Assembly: GCA_003574685.1 (NCBI GenBank)
Contig: QOCQ01000006.1
Coordinates: 62,001 to 126,000, forward strand
Direction of reading: 5' to 3'
Length of the DNA stretch: 64,000 nt
From: Rhodospirillaceae bacterium SYSU D60007
Lineage (GTDB): Bacteria > Pseudomonadota > Alphaproteobacteria > Reyranellales > Reyranellaceae
Below, piece by piece: positions 40,488-49,453 of the stretch (its first letter is position 1; every line of letters starts with the position of its first letter). The notes under the pieces are model-generated. The model saw nothing but the letters and a program-made list of their open reading frames with translations, made no database searches and had not been told where the DNA came from. The translations under genes and the position numbers were made by a program.

Positions 40488-41720
40488 GTGCGCCGCGTTG
40501 TCGTCACCGGAATCGGGGTGGTTTCCAGCATCGGCAACAATGCTGGCGAGGTGGCGGCTGCACTGAAGGAAGGCCGCTCCGGCATCGAGTTTGCGCCTCA
40601 ATACCGCGACTTTGGCTTCCGCTGCCAGGTGCACGGCACGCTCAAGGTCGATCTTGACGCCACCGTCGACCGCCGTCTGCGGCGTTTCATGGGCGACGGC
40701 TCGGCCTATGCGTGGCTCGCCATGAAGGAAGCGATCGGCGATGCGGGCCTCGACGAGAAGGACATCTCCAACGACCGCACCGGCCTGATCGCGGGCTCAG
40801 GCGGGCCGACAACCGGCGCCATCGTGCAGGCGGCACAGATCACGCGGGAGAAGGGACCCAAGCGGATTGGGCCGTTCAGCGTGCCAAAAGCGATGTCGAG
40901 CACGGTGTCGGCCAACCTCGGCACCGCCTTCAGGGTCAAGGGGCCGACCTATTCGATCACCTCGGCGTGCTCCACCTCTGCGCATTGCATCGGCAACGCG
41001 GCCGAGACGATCATGCTTGGCAAGGCCGATCGCATGTTTGCGGGCGGCGGCGAGGAGCTCGACTGGACGCTGTCGGTGTTGTTCGATGCAATGGGTGCGA
41101 TGTCGGCAAAGTACAACGACACCCCCGCGCGTGCCAGCCGCGCCTACGATCGTGACCGTGACGGCTTCGTGATCTCTGGCGGCGGCGGTATCCTCGTCCT
41201 GGAAGATTACGAGCTGGCGAGGGCACGCGGCGCCAAAATGTATGGCGAGATTATCGGTTACGGCGCCACGGGCGACGGAGCCGACATGGTGGCGCCATCG
41301 GGCGAAGGTGCGGTGCGCGCCATGCGGCTGGCGCTGGACGGCTTTGGCGGTGCGCGCGGCAACCGGCGCATCGACTACATCAACACGCACGGCACCTCCA
41401 CGCCGGTCGGCGACATTACCGAGTTGGAGGCGATCCGCGAGGTCTTCGGCGAGGATCTGCCCGCGATCAGCTCGACCAAGTCGCTGGCTGGCCACAGCCA
41501 GGGTGCGACCGGCGTGCACGAGGCGGTCTATTCGCTGTTGATGCTCCGCGACGATTTCGTTGCCGCCTCGGCCAACATCGAGAACCTCGATCCCGGCGCC
41601 GAAGGCTTTCCGATCGCGCGGCAGCGCATCGATCAGGCGGGGCTGGAGACCGTGATGACCAACAGCTTCGGCTTCGGCGGCACCAATGCGGTGCTGGTGT
41701 TTCAGCGGGTGGAGGGATGA
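40488..41720 (+). CDS. fabB: 3-oxoacyl-ACP synthase I FabB
   Basis: 410 aa condensing enzyme elongating FabA's unsaturated product. Catalytic triad Cys161 ([11 protein letters not shown]), His301 ([11 protein letters not shown]) and His336 ([12 protein letters not shown]). The GTG start at 40488 comes one nt after the fabA stop and begins [13 protein letters not shown]; the frame is open 17 codons earlier inside fabA. The stop overlaps the fabI start (ATGA). Confidence 0.96.
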   Translation: MRRVVVTGIGVVSSIGNNAGEVAAALKEGRSGIEFAPQYRDFGFRCQVHGTLKVDLDATVDRRLRRFMGDGSAYAWLAMKEAIGDAGLDEKDISNDRTGLIAGSGGPTTGAIVQAAQITREKGPKRIGPFSVPKAMSSTVSANLGTAFRVKGPTYSITSACSTSAHCIGNAAETIMLGKADRMFAGGGEELDWTLSVLFDAMGAMSAKYNDTPARASRAYDRDRDGFVISGGGGILVLEDYELARARGAKMYGEIIGYGATGDGADMVAPSGEGAVRAMRLALDGFGGARGNRRIDYINTHGTSTPVGDITELEAIREVFGEDLPAISSTKSLAGHSQGATGVHEAVYSLLMLRDDFVAASANIENLDPGAEGFPIARQRIDQAGLETVMTNSFGFGGTNAVLVFQRVEG

Positions 41721-42610
41721 CCCTGCCATCAGATCGCCCGCTGCCGCGGGCTCCCGATTCCGGCAATGGTCACGGCCGTCCGTCCGCTGCCAGCGTGGCG
41801 GCCGCCCGCGCTGCGGGTCTGATGGTCGGCCGCCGCGGCCTGATCATGGGCGTAGCCAACGACCGCTCGATTGCCTGGGGCATTGCCAAGGCCTGCCACG
41901 CAGCGGGTGCGGAGCTTGCCTTCACCTACCAAGGTGAAACCTTTGGCTCGCGGGTGAGGCCGCTGGTGCAGTCCCTCGGCGCCGGAATCGTGCTGCCGGC
42001 CGATGTCGAGGACGAGGCCAGCCTCGATGCGCTGTTCGCGGAGCTGGCGAAGAGCTGGGGCCGTCTCGACTTCGTCGTGCACGCCATCGCCTACTCCGAC
42101 AAGGACGAGCTGAAGGGGCGCTACGTCGATACCTCGCGCACCAATTTCCAGCGCAGCCTCACCATCTCCTGCTATTCGTTCACGGACCTTGCGCGACGCG
42201 CCGAGCCGCTGATGACCAACGGCGGCAGCCTGCTGACGCTGACCTATAGCGGCGCGCGCCATGTCATGCCGAGCTACAACGTGATGGGCGTGGCCAAGGC
42301 AGCGCTGGAGGCGAGCGTACGCTACCTCGCGGCCGACCTCGGCCCCAAGAACATCAGGGTCAACGCCATCTCCGCCGGCCCGATGCGCACGCTGGCCGCG
42401 GCCGTGATCGGTGACGGCCGCTATGTCTATCGCGTCACCCGGGAAACCGCGCCATTGCGGCGCAATATCGACCAGGCCGATGTTGGTGGCGCCGCCCTTT
42501 ATTTGCTGTCCGATCTCTCGGCCGGCGTGACCGGCGAGCTGCACCACGTCGATTCCGGCTACCACATCATGGGCATGGCCCCCGCCCACGCGAACGGCGA
42601 GCGGGAATAG
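41717..42610 (+). CDS. fabI: Enoyl-ACP reductase FabI
   Basis: 297 aa SDR-type NADH-dependent reductase completing the elongation cycle. The family core starts at about residue 38: [18 protein letters not shown] (NAD-binding), [21 protein letters not shown] with the Y-x6-K catalytic pair, and GPMRTLAA. Residues 1-35 form a Ser/Pro-rich extension not seen in E. coli FabI. A second ATG (41822, MVGRRG) would remove it, but the first ATG overlaps the fabB stop, which favours coupled use of it. Confidence 0.93.
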   Translation: MTLPSDRPLPRAPDSGNGHGRPSAASVAAARAAGLMVGRRGLIMGVANDRSIAWGIAKACHAAGAELAFTYQGETFGSRVRPLVQSLGAGIVLPADVEDEASLDALFAELAKSWGRLDFVVHAIAYSDKDELKGRYVDTSRTNFQRSLTISCYSFTDLARRAEPLMTNGGSLLTLTYSGARHVMPSYNVMGVAKAALEASVRYLAADLGPKNIRVNAISAGPMRTLAAAVIGDGRYVYRVTRETAPLRRNIDQADVGGAALYLLSDLSAGVTGELHHVDSGYHIMGMAPAHANGERE

Positions 42611-42626
42611 GGGGTAGGCGACACTC

Positions 42627-42842
42627 TCATCGCCGACGGCGGCGTGCACTACTGTACGCCCGATCCTCCATCTCCAGCAGCGCAGCGGTGTCGTTCAGGT
42701 CGATGCCGGGCATTGGTCCGCCGGTCGCCGTGCTTACGGGCGGCGCAACACGCTTCGTCTTCTGGTCTGACGACGAGCGATCCTTAGGGACAACCTTGTG
42801 CTTGGTCCGTTGAACGAAACCGTCGGATAGTCGCTTGGCCAT
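42627..42842 (-). CDS. Hypothetical 71-aa basic protein
   Basis: Weakly supported. Begins MAKRLSDGFVQRTKHKV, with many Lys/Arg and a C-terminal RRRRR tail and a mixed middle (GIDLNDTAALLEMEDRAYSS). No family recognised. It starts at 42842 in an otherwise empty 566-bp gap between fabI and the lyase gene; no clear ribosome-binding site. Its composition does not look like a shadow of another gene, since none lies opposite. Confidence 0.35.
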   Translation of the reverse strand: MAKRLSDGFVQRTKHKVVPKDRSSSDQKTKRVAPPVSTATGGPMPGIDLNDTAALLEMEDRAYSSARRRRR

Positions 42843-43011
42843 ATCTCATACCATACTCGATACGCGGTATCGTGCCAGCAGGCGTGCCGCGCGCACTGCA
42901 GCCTTTGAGGCGCGAGCCTGCGCCGGGAGGGCCGGGTAGACACCGGCGGTGGACGCCGTCATCGTGCGGCCCACGCAGGGAGATCAGGGTTGTCGCATGT
43001 GGTGATTTCCC

Positions 43012-43134
43012 GTCGTCCTGAGCGAAGCGAAGGACCTTGCGGCCGTGCGATCCGTAGGGACGGGCCATTGATTCACCGGTGCCGTCGTTCTTTGGTCGAA
43101 CCTCCGCAAGGTCCTTCGCTGCGCTCAGGATGAC
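43012..43134. repeat. Palindromic repeat of a second type
   Basis: The 31-bp arms 43012-43042 and 43104-43134 are inverted copies with two mismatches (core GCGAAGGACCTTGCGG), separated by 61 bp. This TCCTGAGCGAAGCGAAGGA type of sequence is a common dispersed intergenic repeat in soil bacteria. It is the only notable feature of 42843-43176 besides the lyase ribosome-binding site. Confidence 0.7.
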
Positions 43135-43176
43135 GAAGAGCTCACATATGCGATGGCCCCTCGCAGGGAGAGGGGC

Positions 43177-44520
43177 ATGGGCAGCACGGTTTTCGATTCG
43201 GCATTGTTTCGCGACATGTTCGGTACGCCGGACATGCGTGCCATCTTCGACGACCGGGCGCTGGTGGCGCGCTACGTCGACGTTGAAGTGGCACTGGCGC
43301 GGGCGGAGGCGCGGGTCGGGGTAATTCCGGCCGATGCCGGCGAGGCCATTGCACGCGCCGCTGAAACGGTGACGCTGGATTTCGAGCGGCTGAAGCGCGA
43401 AACCGACAATGTCGGCTATCCCATCCTGCCGGTGGTGGCGCAGCTCTCGACCCTTTGTGGTGAGGCCGGGCGCTACGTTCATTGGGGCGCCACGACGCAG
43501 GACATCATGGACACCGGCACCGTGCTGCAGTTGCGCGCGGCGCTCGATCTGGTGCAGGCGGATGTGGAGACTCTGCGCGGCACGCTCGCGTCACTGGCCG
43601 CCAAGCACCGCGACACGCCGATGGCCGGCCGCACGCATCTCCAGCAGGCGCTGCCGATCACGTTCGGCTACAAGATCGCGATCTGGCTGGCGGCACTGGA
43701 CCGTCATGCCGAGCGGTTGGCGCAGCTTCGCCCCCGCGTGCTGGTCGTGCAGTTCGCCGGCGCGGCGGGCACGCTGGCGTCGATCGGCGATCGCGGTCTG
43801 GAGGTGCAGCGCGCGCTTGCCCGCGAGCTGGGGCTGGGCGAGCCGGCGTCGACCTGGCATGTGGCGCGCGACGGGTTCGCCGAGGCAGTCAATGCGCTGG
43901 CATTGGTGTGCGGCACGCTGGGCAAGATCGCCTTCGACGTGATGATCATGATGTCGACCGAATTCGGCGAGGTGTTCGAGCCCTTCGTGCACGGTCGCGG
44001 CGCTTCCAGCACAATGCCGCAGAAGCGCAACCCGATCTCCTCGGAGCTGATTCTCGCCGCCTCCCGCATCGTGCGCCAGCAGGCCGGCTTGATGCTCGAT
44101 GCGCTGGTGACGGACTTCGAGCGGGCCACCGGACCGTGGCATATGGAATGGGCGGCGATCCCGGAAGCCTTCCTGGCGGCGTCCAGCGCATTGCACCAGG
44201 CCAAGTTCATGCTCGGCGGGCTGATCGTTGATGCCGCGCGCATGCGCCGCAACCTCGACATCACCTCCGGGCTGATCGTGGCCGAAGCCGTCATGATGGG
44301 CCTCGCACCGCACATGGGCCGGCAGACGGCGCACGATGTTGTCTATGATTCATGCCGGCTGGCAGCCGAACGCGGTATCTCGCTGCTTGACGCACTAATG
44401 CAATCATCCGACGTCACAAGGCATCTGGATCGGCCGGCGCTGGCAAGGCTCTGCGATCCGGCCAATTACCTCGGCCTTGCACCGCAGATGGTTGACAGGG
44501 TGGTTGCGGGACGTGGTTGA
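43177..44520 (+). CDS. Fumarase/aspartase-superfamily lyase (adenylosuccinate lyase/carboxymuconate cycloisomerase type)
   Basis: 447 aa. The superfamily signature GSSTMPQKRNPISSE (about residues 275-289) carries the catalytic Ser loop; HWGATTQDIMDTG (about 103-115) and GRTHLQQALPITFGYK (about 152-167) are the other two conserved active-site regions. The sequence is typical of proteins annotated 3-carboxy-cis,cis-muconate cycloisomerase (pcaB) or adenylosuccinate lyase; no protocatechuate genes are adjacent, so the substrate is open. The ATG at 43177 follows GGGAGAGGGGC. It ends 14 nt from the convergent enolase-family gene. Confidence 0.88.
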   Translation: MGSTVFDSALFRDMFGTPDMRAIFDDRALVARYVDVEVALARAEARVGVIPADAGEAIARAAETVTLDFERLKRETDNVGYPILPVVAQLSTLCGEAGRYVHWGATTQDIMDTGTVLQLRAALDLVQADVETLRGTLASLAAKHRDTPMAGRTHLQQALPITFGYKIAIWLAALDRHAERLAQLRPRVLVVQFAGAAGTLASIGDRGLEVQRALARELGLGEPASTWHVARDGFAEAVNALALVCGTLGKIAFDVMIMMSTEFGEVFEPFVHGRGASSTMPQKRNPISSELILAASRIVRQQAGLMLDALVTDFERATGPWHMEWAAIPEAFLAASSALHQAKFMLGGLIVDAARMRRNLDITSGLIVAEAVMMGLAPHMGRQTAHDVVYDSCRLAAERGISLLDALMQSSDVTRHLDRPALARLCDPANYLGLAPQMVDRVVAGRG

Positions 44521-44534
44521 TGCCGGTTCGCATT

Positions 44535-45623
44535 TCAGCCCACGCGATAGAGCCTGATGGCGTCGGGGTCGGGGGCGCAGCCCAGGCCGGGCGCCTGCGG
44601 GACCGCGACGCGGCCGTTTCGCGGCTTCACGCTCTCGCCCAGCGGCTCGACTGCCAGCTCGACGTAGTAGCGCTCCAGCAGCGGCACCTCCAGGGCGGCC
44701 GCCAGGTGCAGCGTGTGGACGTAGCCCGGTCCGATCATGAAACAGTGCGGCATGAACTGAACATTGTGCGCATCGGCCAGCGCCGCGATCCTGAGCGCCT
44801 CGCTCAACCCGTGTGCCTTGGCGATGTCGGGCTGCACGATATCCACGGCGCCGGCCTCGAACATCACGCGGTAGTCGGCGAGGCTGCCAGCATTCTCGCC
44901 GGCCGCGATGGGGATCGTGGTTGAGCGCCGCAGCTCGGCCAGCGCATGCACATTCTCCGGCGGCCAGGTCGGCTCTTCGAGCCACGCGAGATCGTAGGGC
45001 TCCATGCGCCTGGCGTTGCGCCGCGCCTCGGCGAGCGTCCAGGGACAGTTGGTGTCGAGCATCAGCGCGACCTCGCGGCCGGCCGCCGCGCGCGCCGATA
45101 CCACGGTTTCGACCAGCACCTCGTGCAGCTTCACCGCGCCGTAACCCTCCTTCACGGCACGCTCGACCGTGTCGGCAACGGCGCGCGGGTCGCCATAGCG
45201 CGTCAGGCTGGCATAGAGCGGCACCTCGCTGCGTGTGGCGCCGCCCAGCAGACGGTAGAGCGGCAAGCCGGCCGCCTGGCCGAGGATATCCCATAGCGCC
45301 AGATCGACGGCCGAGACGCAAAAGGCCATCAGCCCGACGCGGCCGAAATTGTGATGCAGTTTTTCCAGGTCGCGCCTGATGGCGCCGATCTGCGTCGCGT
45401 CGCGGCCGATCAGTACCGGTGCGACGTGCGTATCGAACACGGACTTCAGCGCCAGCTCGCCGTTCTTGGTGAAGACCTCGCCCCAGCCGCTGAGGCCTTG
45501 ATCAGTGTCGATGCGCACCATCAGTGTCTGGAACGCCTTGCGGCTGCCGCCCATCCGCCAGATGCCGCCGTGGTCCTCGAACGGCACCGCCAGCAGGACC
45601 GACTCCACATGCGAGATCTTCAT
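44535..45623 (-). CDS. Mandelate racemase/muconate lactonising enzyme family protein
   Basis: 362 aa enolase-superfamily enzyme. Capping domain 1 to about 120; barrel with AVKLHE (Lys base), metal ligands Asp in LMLDTNCPW, Glu in WLEEPTWP and Glu in AAGENAGS, then VDIVQPDIAKAHG and MPHCFMIGPG (His). These fit the MR subgroup acting on acid sugars or mandelate-like acids. The ATG at 45623 has an excellent GGAGG Shine-Dalgarno 6 nt upstream, although this start lies 122 nt inside the preceding O-antigen-ligase-like gene. It is convergent with the lyase gene. Confidence 0.9.
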   Translation of the reverse strand: MKISHVESVLLAVPFEDHGGIWRMGGSRKAFQTLMVRIDTDQGLSGWGEVFTKNGELALKSVFDTHVAPVLIGRDATQIGAIRRDLEKLHHNFGRVGLMAFCVSAVDLALWDILGQAAGLPLYRLLGGATRSEVPLYASLTRYGDPRAVADTVERAVKEGYGAVKLHEVLVETVVSARAAAGREVALMLDTNCPWTLAEARRNARRMEPYDLAWLEEPTWPPENVHALAELRRSTTIPIAAGENAGSLADYRVMFEAGAVDIVQPDIAKAHGLSEALRIAALADAHNVQFMPHCFMIGPGYVHTLHLAAALEVPLLERYYVELAVEPLGESVKPRNGRVAVPQAPGLGCAPDPDAIRLYRVG

Positions 45624-47331
45624 AACGTTCCTCCGCGCGGCGTGTCGTGCCAGTCACCGGTTCCATCTTGCGCACGGCGCGCCAGCGCGCCAGCGCTGCG
45701 GTGTAGTCATCATCGCGACCGGGCGAACCGTGAGCCACGGCGGAAGTCTCCTTCGACAGAGCGCCGTGATTGTGGCGCGTGCCGGGCGGGGTGCAATCGT
45801 CCGCGGACGGCGGCGTCTCCATGACATCTACCGGGGTGGCGACAGTCGCATCCGCGCGGCGTACTCGGGCTTGGCCGAAGCGGCGCGAGGGGTCGGTTAC
45901 CGACAGCACGGTCGCCGTTTCCGCCGTTAGCCCCTGGGCCATGGCCACGCCCATCAGCAGCATGAATGTGGCGGCGACGGCCGGCATCTGGATACCGAAG
46001 TCGACCAGGCTGTGCACGCCGACGAGCGCAGCGATGGCAATCGCCGCGATGCATGTGCTGGAGCCGCGCTCACGCGCGCGCAGGCCACGGAAACAGGAGA
46101 GCACCACGACGCCGAGCAGCGCCAGGTTGAGCAGCAGCGCCGGAAAGCCTGCTTCAACCGCCAGCTCCAGATAGCTGTTGTGGGCAAGATCGACGTAGGT
46201 ATCGAAGACGGCACGACCGTCGTTGGCACGGTTGAACGCGGGGCCGAACCCACCCAGACCCTGGCCTGTCCAGGGCCTGGCCTTCACGGCCGAACGGGCC
46301 ACATCGAAGACGGCAGCGCGCGCCTCGGGCGCGGTTTCGGTGGTCAGCCGCTTGGCAAGGAAGCCGCCACTCAACAGCAGCATGCCCGCCAGCGCCGCGC
46401 TGCCCAGCAGGGCGCCGACAACGAAGGTCCGCGGACGGATGTCACGCGCAATCAGCAGACCGATCGCGAACACGGCCAACCCCAGCACGGTGCAGACGAC
46501 ACCGGCGCGCGAGCCGGTCAGTACGACGGCAACGAATCCGGTCAGGATGGCGGCGATTGTCAGATAGAGCGCGAACGAGCCGCGTTCCGAGAGCAGCGCG
46601 AGGAACCCCAGCAGCGACATGTGATCGCGTCTGAGGCGGCGCAGCTCCGAGAGCAAGGGCGCGAAACCGGCCAGCAGCGCCATGCCGGCGTAGGTCGCAT
46701 AGGCATTGCGGTTGATGAAGGTGGACGTAACGCTGTCGGGATACGCGTCCTTGGCAAACCACAGGACGGTGCCGGCACGGGTGAAATGCACGACGAGGCC
46801 GTAGATGGCATAGGCGAAACCGCACAGACAGATCACCCGGAAGGCCATGCGTGCCCGGTCGACATCGCGGCCGAACTGGAGGGCGAGGAGCAGGATCCCG
46901 CCGTAGGCCACGATCTTCATCATCAGCGTTTCGCCGGCGGCCGGGCTGAGGCTGATGGCTGCCGGCAGACTCTCGCCCAGGGCGGCAGACGCCTCGGACC
47001 AGGCGGGATGTGCCCAGCGGCCGGAAAAGTCCGGCGATGCCTGCACCCAGTACCAGGCTATCAAAAGGGCAAAGCCAAGCGTCAGCAGCGCGGCCCGACG
47101 GTCGATCCGCCAGCCTGTTGCCAGTCGGGGGTCAAGGTCGCCCGGCCCTTGCAGATCGGCTGCGACTCTGGCGCTGCGCGTGGCGGCCAGCAGACGATGG
47201 CCGCCCCACAGCAACAGCAGCACGCCAACCAGCAGCGACAGCAGGCTCCAGGGCAGGGGGCGGTTCGATGCCAGCGGCAGCGGCGAGAGGCACACCACGG
47301 CCATCAAGGCCCAGAAAACAAACGAAGGCAT
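45502..47331 (-). CDS. O-antigen ligase/polymerase-like membrane protein (Wzy_C)
   Basis: 609 aa. About 12 TM helices; a signature periplasmic loop with TSTFINRNAYATYAGMALL, the Wzy_C region LTGSRAGVVCTVLGLAVF, and WTGQGLGGFGPAFN then DLAHNSYLELAVEAGFPALLL near 370-400, which holds the conserved His of ligases. It may attach O-antigen or other glycan, or polymerise it. The last 40 or so residues are read from the start of the mandelate-racemase-like gene in another frame and look non-homologous (GPAGGAVRGPRRHL), so the natural end may have been lost by a frameshift or deletion. Confidence 0.85.
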   Translation of the reverse strand: MPSFVFWALMAVVCLSPLPLASNRPLPWSLLSLLVGVLLLLWGGHRLLAATRSARVAADLQGPGDLDPRLATGWRIDRRAALLTLGFALLIAWYWVQASPDFSGRWAHPAWSEASAALGESLPAAISLSPAAGETLMMKIVAYGGILLLALQFGRDVDRARMAFRVICLCGFAYAIYGLVVHFTRAGTVLWFAKDAYPDSVTSTFINRNAYATYAGMALLAGFAPLLSELRRLRRDHMSLLGFLALLSERGSFALYLTIAAILTGFVAVVLTGSRAGVVCTVLGLAVFAIGLLIARDIRPRTFVVGALLGSAALAGMLLLSGGFLAKRLTTETAPEARAAVFDVARSAVKARPWTGQGLGGFGPAFNRANDGRAVFDTYVDLAHNSYLELAVEAGFPALLLNLALLGVVVLSCFRGLRARERGSSTCIAAIAIAALVGVHSLVDFGIQMPAVAATFMLLMGVAMAQGLTAETATVLSVTDPSRRFGQARVRRADATVATPVDVMETPPSADDCTPPGTRHNHGALSKETSAVAHGSPGRDDDYTAALARWRAVRKMEPVTGTTRRAEERYEDLACGVGPAGGAVRGPRRHLADGRQPQGVPDTDGAHRH

Positions 47332-47428
47332 CGCGACGTTAACGAACCCCTGCGGCTTTACAGCATCTGATTATTGCCGGCCCTTTTACAGGTTTCTGCC
47401 GCAGCGTTCGAGACGCAGCATGCCCACT

Positions 47429-48325
47429 TCAGGAGATCTCGAAGCGCTCGGCAATCAAATCGGCAGCCGCCGCACTCGATCCATACTCCACCCTCAGGCA
47501 GGTGACGCTGCCCACGATCAGCGCTGCGGCGGCAACCAGACCCCTGGCGTCCATGCCGGCGGAGGTCGACTGGCGTACCAGCGCCAGCGCCGTGTCGCCT
47601 TTGGAGCCAAGCTCGAACTCCAGCGTATCGGGATCGTCGCGCTGGACGAGCAGGATCACAGCCGACACGCGCAGGGCCGTGCCGAAGGGCGCTGCGTCGA
47701 AGGTATCGCGCTCGAGGTCAACCCAGGCAACGATCGGGTTGCCCTGCCAGTCCATGTGCTCGACAACCGAGTTTGCAGCCACGAAAGCCGCCAGCGCGCC
47801 GCCAGCGCTTTCATGCACCGGCAGGTGCATGCGCGGCGTCAGGCCGAGCCCAATACCTGTCGGGTCCTGCTGGCCGTCCGTGCCCGCCGGTGCCACCAGC
47901 AGCCGATCGCCGCCAAAGAAGCGCGCGCCGCGGCGTGCGAGCTGCAGCGCCAGGGTGCTTTTTCCGCAACCTGGCTCGCCCACGAACAGCAGCAGTCCGC
48001 GGGGCCCCGCGGCGGCGCCGGCCTGCAGCGCGATGAGGTCTTTGCGCCGGGCAAGTTGCTCGGCGACCAGAAGGTCGGCAAGGCGGCTCGCAGCCTCCGC
48101 TGCCTCCGGCACTTCCAGCGTGCCACCTTCCAGTGAGGGGTGATGCAGGCGGAAGCCGTCGGCGATCGCCTCGATGGTGATGTCGGCAAGGCCGGCGATC
48201 GCCGTGCCTTCCTCGTCGAACGGCCACATGCCGAAGAAGCGGGCGGTGAAGTCGAGCAGCGGGGCATCGCTGGCGACATGGATCGGCCGCCCGTCGAGTC
48301 CGGCAAAACGGTACATTGTGCTCAT
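47429..48325 (-). CDS. HprK-like P-loop serine kinase-related protein
   Basis: 298 aa. Walker A GEPGCGKST (residues 116-124), followed by ARFFGGDRLLVAP, which fits the HPr kinase/phosphorylase-like fold; the N-terminal 110 residues have no recognised domain. Such HprK-like proteins occur in glycan or peptide biosynthesis clusters without any PTS, and their targets are unknown. Start MSTMYR at 48325 has GGGGGAGG upstream. It lies between the glycosidase-like gene and the O-antigen-ligase-like gene, all on the minus strand. Confidence 0.78.
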   Translation of the reverse strand: MSTMYRFAGLDGRPIHVASDAPLLDFTARFFGMWPFDEEGTAIAGLADITIEAIADGFRLHHPSLEGGTLEVPEAAEAASRLADLLVAEQLARRKDLIALQAGAAAGPRGLLLFVGEPGCGKSTLALQLARRGARFFGGDRLLVAPAGTDGQQDPTGIGLGLTPRMHLPVHESAGGALAAFVAANSVVEHMDWQGNPIVAWVDLERDTFDAAPFGTALRVSAVILLVQRDDPDTLEFELGSKGDTALALVRQSTSAGMDARGLVAAAALIVGSVTCLRVEYGSSAAAADLIAERFEIS

Positions 48326-48396
48326 GGTGGCCTCCCCCAGGCTCCAGTTCCGCATAGTAGCGCGGATTGCCGGCTGCTGGTACGAGGCGTTCGCCC

Positions 48397-49440
48397 CTAT
48401 GCGCCCGTGACCTCTTTCAGCAGTGCGAAAAAGGCGCGTTTGCGGGCCGAGCGGATCGACCAATCCACCGGCAGCGACTGGAAGCCGTCCTCGAACCGCT
48501 CGCGGATACGGCGGTAGTCGAAAAATCCCCAGCCGGCACCGCTGTCGATCGCGGCCAGCAGATTGTTGTCCGGCGCCGCAAAATCGTAATGGTCGTCCTC
48601 GTTGAAGGTGATGGGCTGGCCGCGATAGCCGGGGGCGATACGCGTGCGCAGCACGTGCAGACGGATACCATCGGGCGTCTCGATGCGGTTGCCATGCGGC
48701 AGGAGGATATCGGCGACGGCGAGGATGTTGTCCGGCGGCGCTGCCGGTCCGACCAGGCTGGTGCCCACCAGCAGCCGTCCGGCCGGAGTCGGCAGCCGGC
48801 CCGCGCTGCGCTGCTGCGCCAGGGCGATCAGCTCGTGACAGCGCGCTGCGCCGATCACGGCATGCGAGAAGACGGGCAGGTCGACCTCGTTGCCGATTTC
48901 CAGCAGCACGTTGCATGCACCACGTTCAACGAGCCAGTCGACTGTCGCGGCGACGGCGGCGCGCACCACATTTTCATCGCGCAACCGGTGGCTCTGGCGG
49001 CCATAGAAAAGGCCCAGGATCAGCACCATGCCCTGGGCATCGGCAGCCGCGATCAGCTTTTCAAGCCTGGCGGCATAGTCGGGCTTCAGGGCGCCCTCCG
49101 CGGTGAAGCCGCAGATGTGCCACGGCTGATGCCAGGAATAGCCCTGCGGGCTGCCGCCGCTGAGGTTCACCGCGAGTGCCAGCAACCCATGCCGGCGGTA
49201 TTCGGGCAATGCCGCGATCAGCTCGCGCGTATTGCGCTCGGCATCCCAGTCGCTATCGGCATACGACCACGCACCGCGGGTTGCGGGGTTCTCGTCATCG
49301 ACGATCGCGTTGGCCATGCGGCTGTTCAGCAGCAGGCCGTCAATGCGCATGCCGCGCCACGTGCGGCCGGCATAGGTCGGCTTGCCGTTGATACGGAAAC
49401 GATCGCCGTCGGCAGCGATCACCGTGGCCGTTTGTGCCAT
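48397..49440 (-). CDS. Glycoside-hydrolase-like TIM-barrel protein (GH5-type fold)
   Basis: 347 aa. N-terminal FRINGKPTYAGRTWRG is typical of the start of cellulase-like proteins. NVLLEIGNEVD (about residue 165) resembles the NE catalytic acid/base motif of clan GH-A, and QPITFNEDDHYDF (about 280) the second Glu. No signal peptide is present, so a cytosolic or non-classically placed role. The reaction is uncertain; activity on a glycan made by the nearby genes is only inferred. Ends 71 nt before the HprK-like gene. Confidence 0.75.
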   Translation of the reverse strand: MAQTATVIAADGDRFRINGKPTYAGRTWRGMRIDGLLLNSRMANAIVDDENPATRGAWSYADSDWDAERNTRELIAALPEYRRHGLLALAVNLSGGSPQGYSWHQPWHICGFTAEGALKPDYAARLEKLIAAADAQGMVLILGLFYGRQSHRLRDENVVRAAVAATVDWLVERGACNVLLEIGNEVDLPVFSHAVIGAARCHELIALAQQRSAGRLPTPAGRLLVGTSLVGPAAPPDNILAVADILLPHGNRIETPDGIRLHVLRTRIAPGYRGQPITFNEDDHYDFAAPDNNLLAAIDSGAGWGFFDYRRIRERFEDGFQSLPVDWSIRSARKRAFFALLKEVTGA

Positions 49441-49453
49441 TGCCCGCCCTGCC

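Noticed and set aside
46012-47370. Long plus-strand frame opposite the O-antigen-ligase-like gene
   Set aside because: No recognisable domain and strongly biased composition; the minus-strand protein has clear TM helices and motifs.
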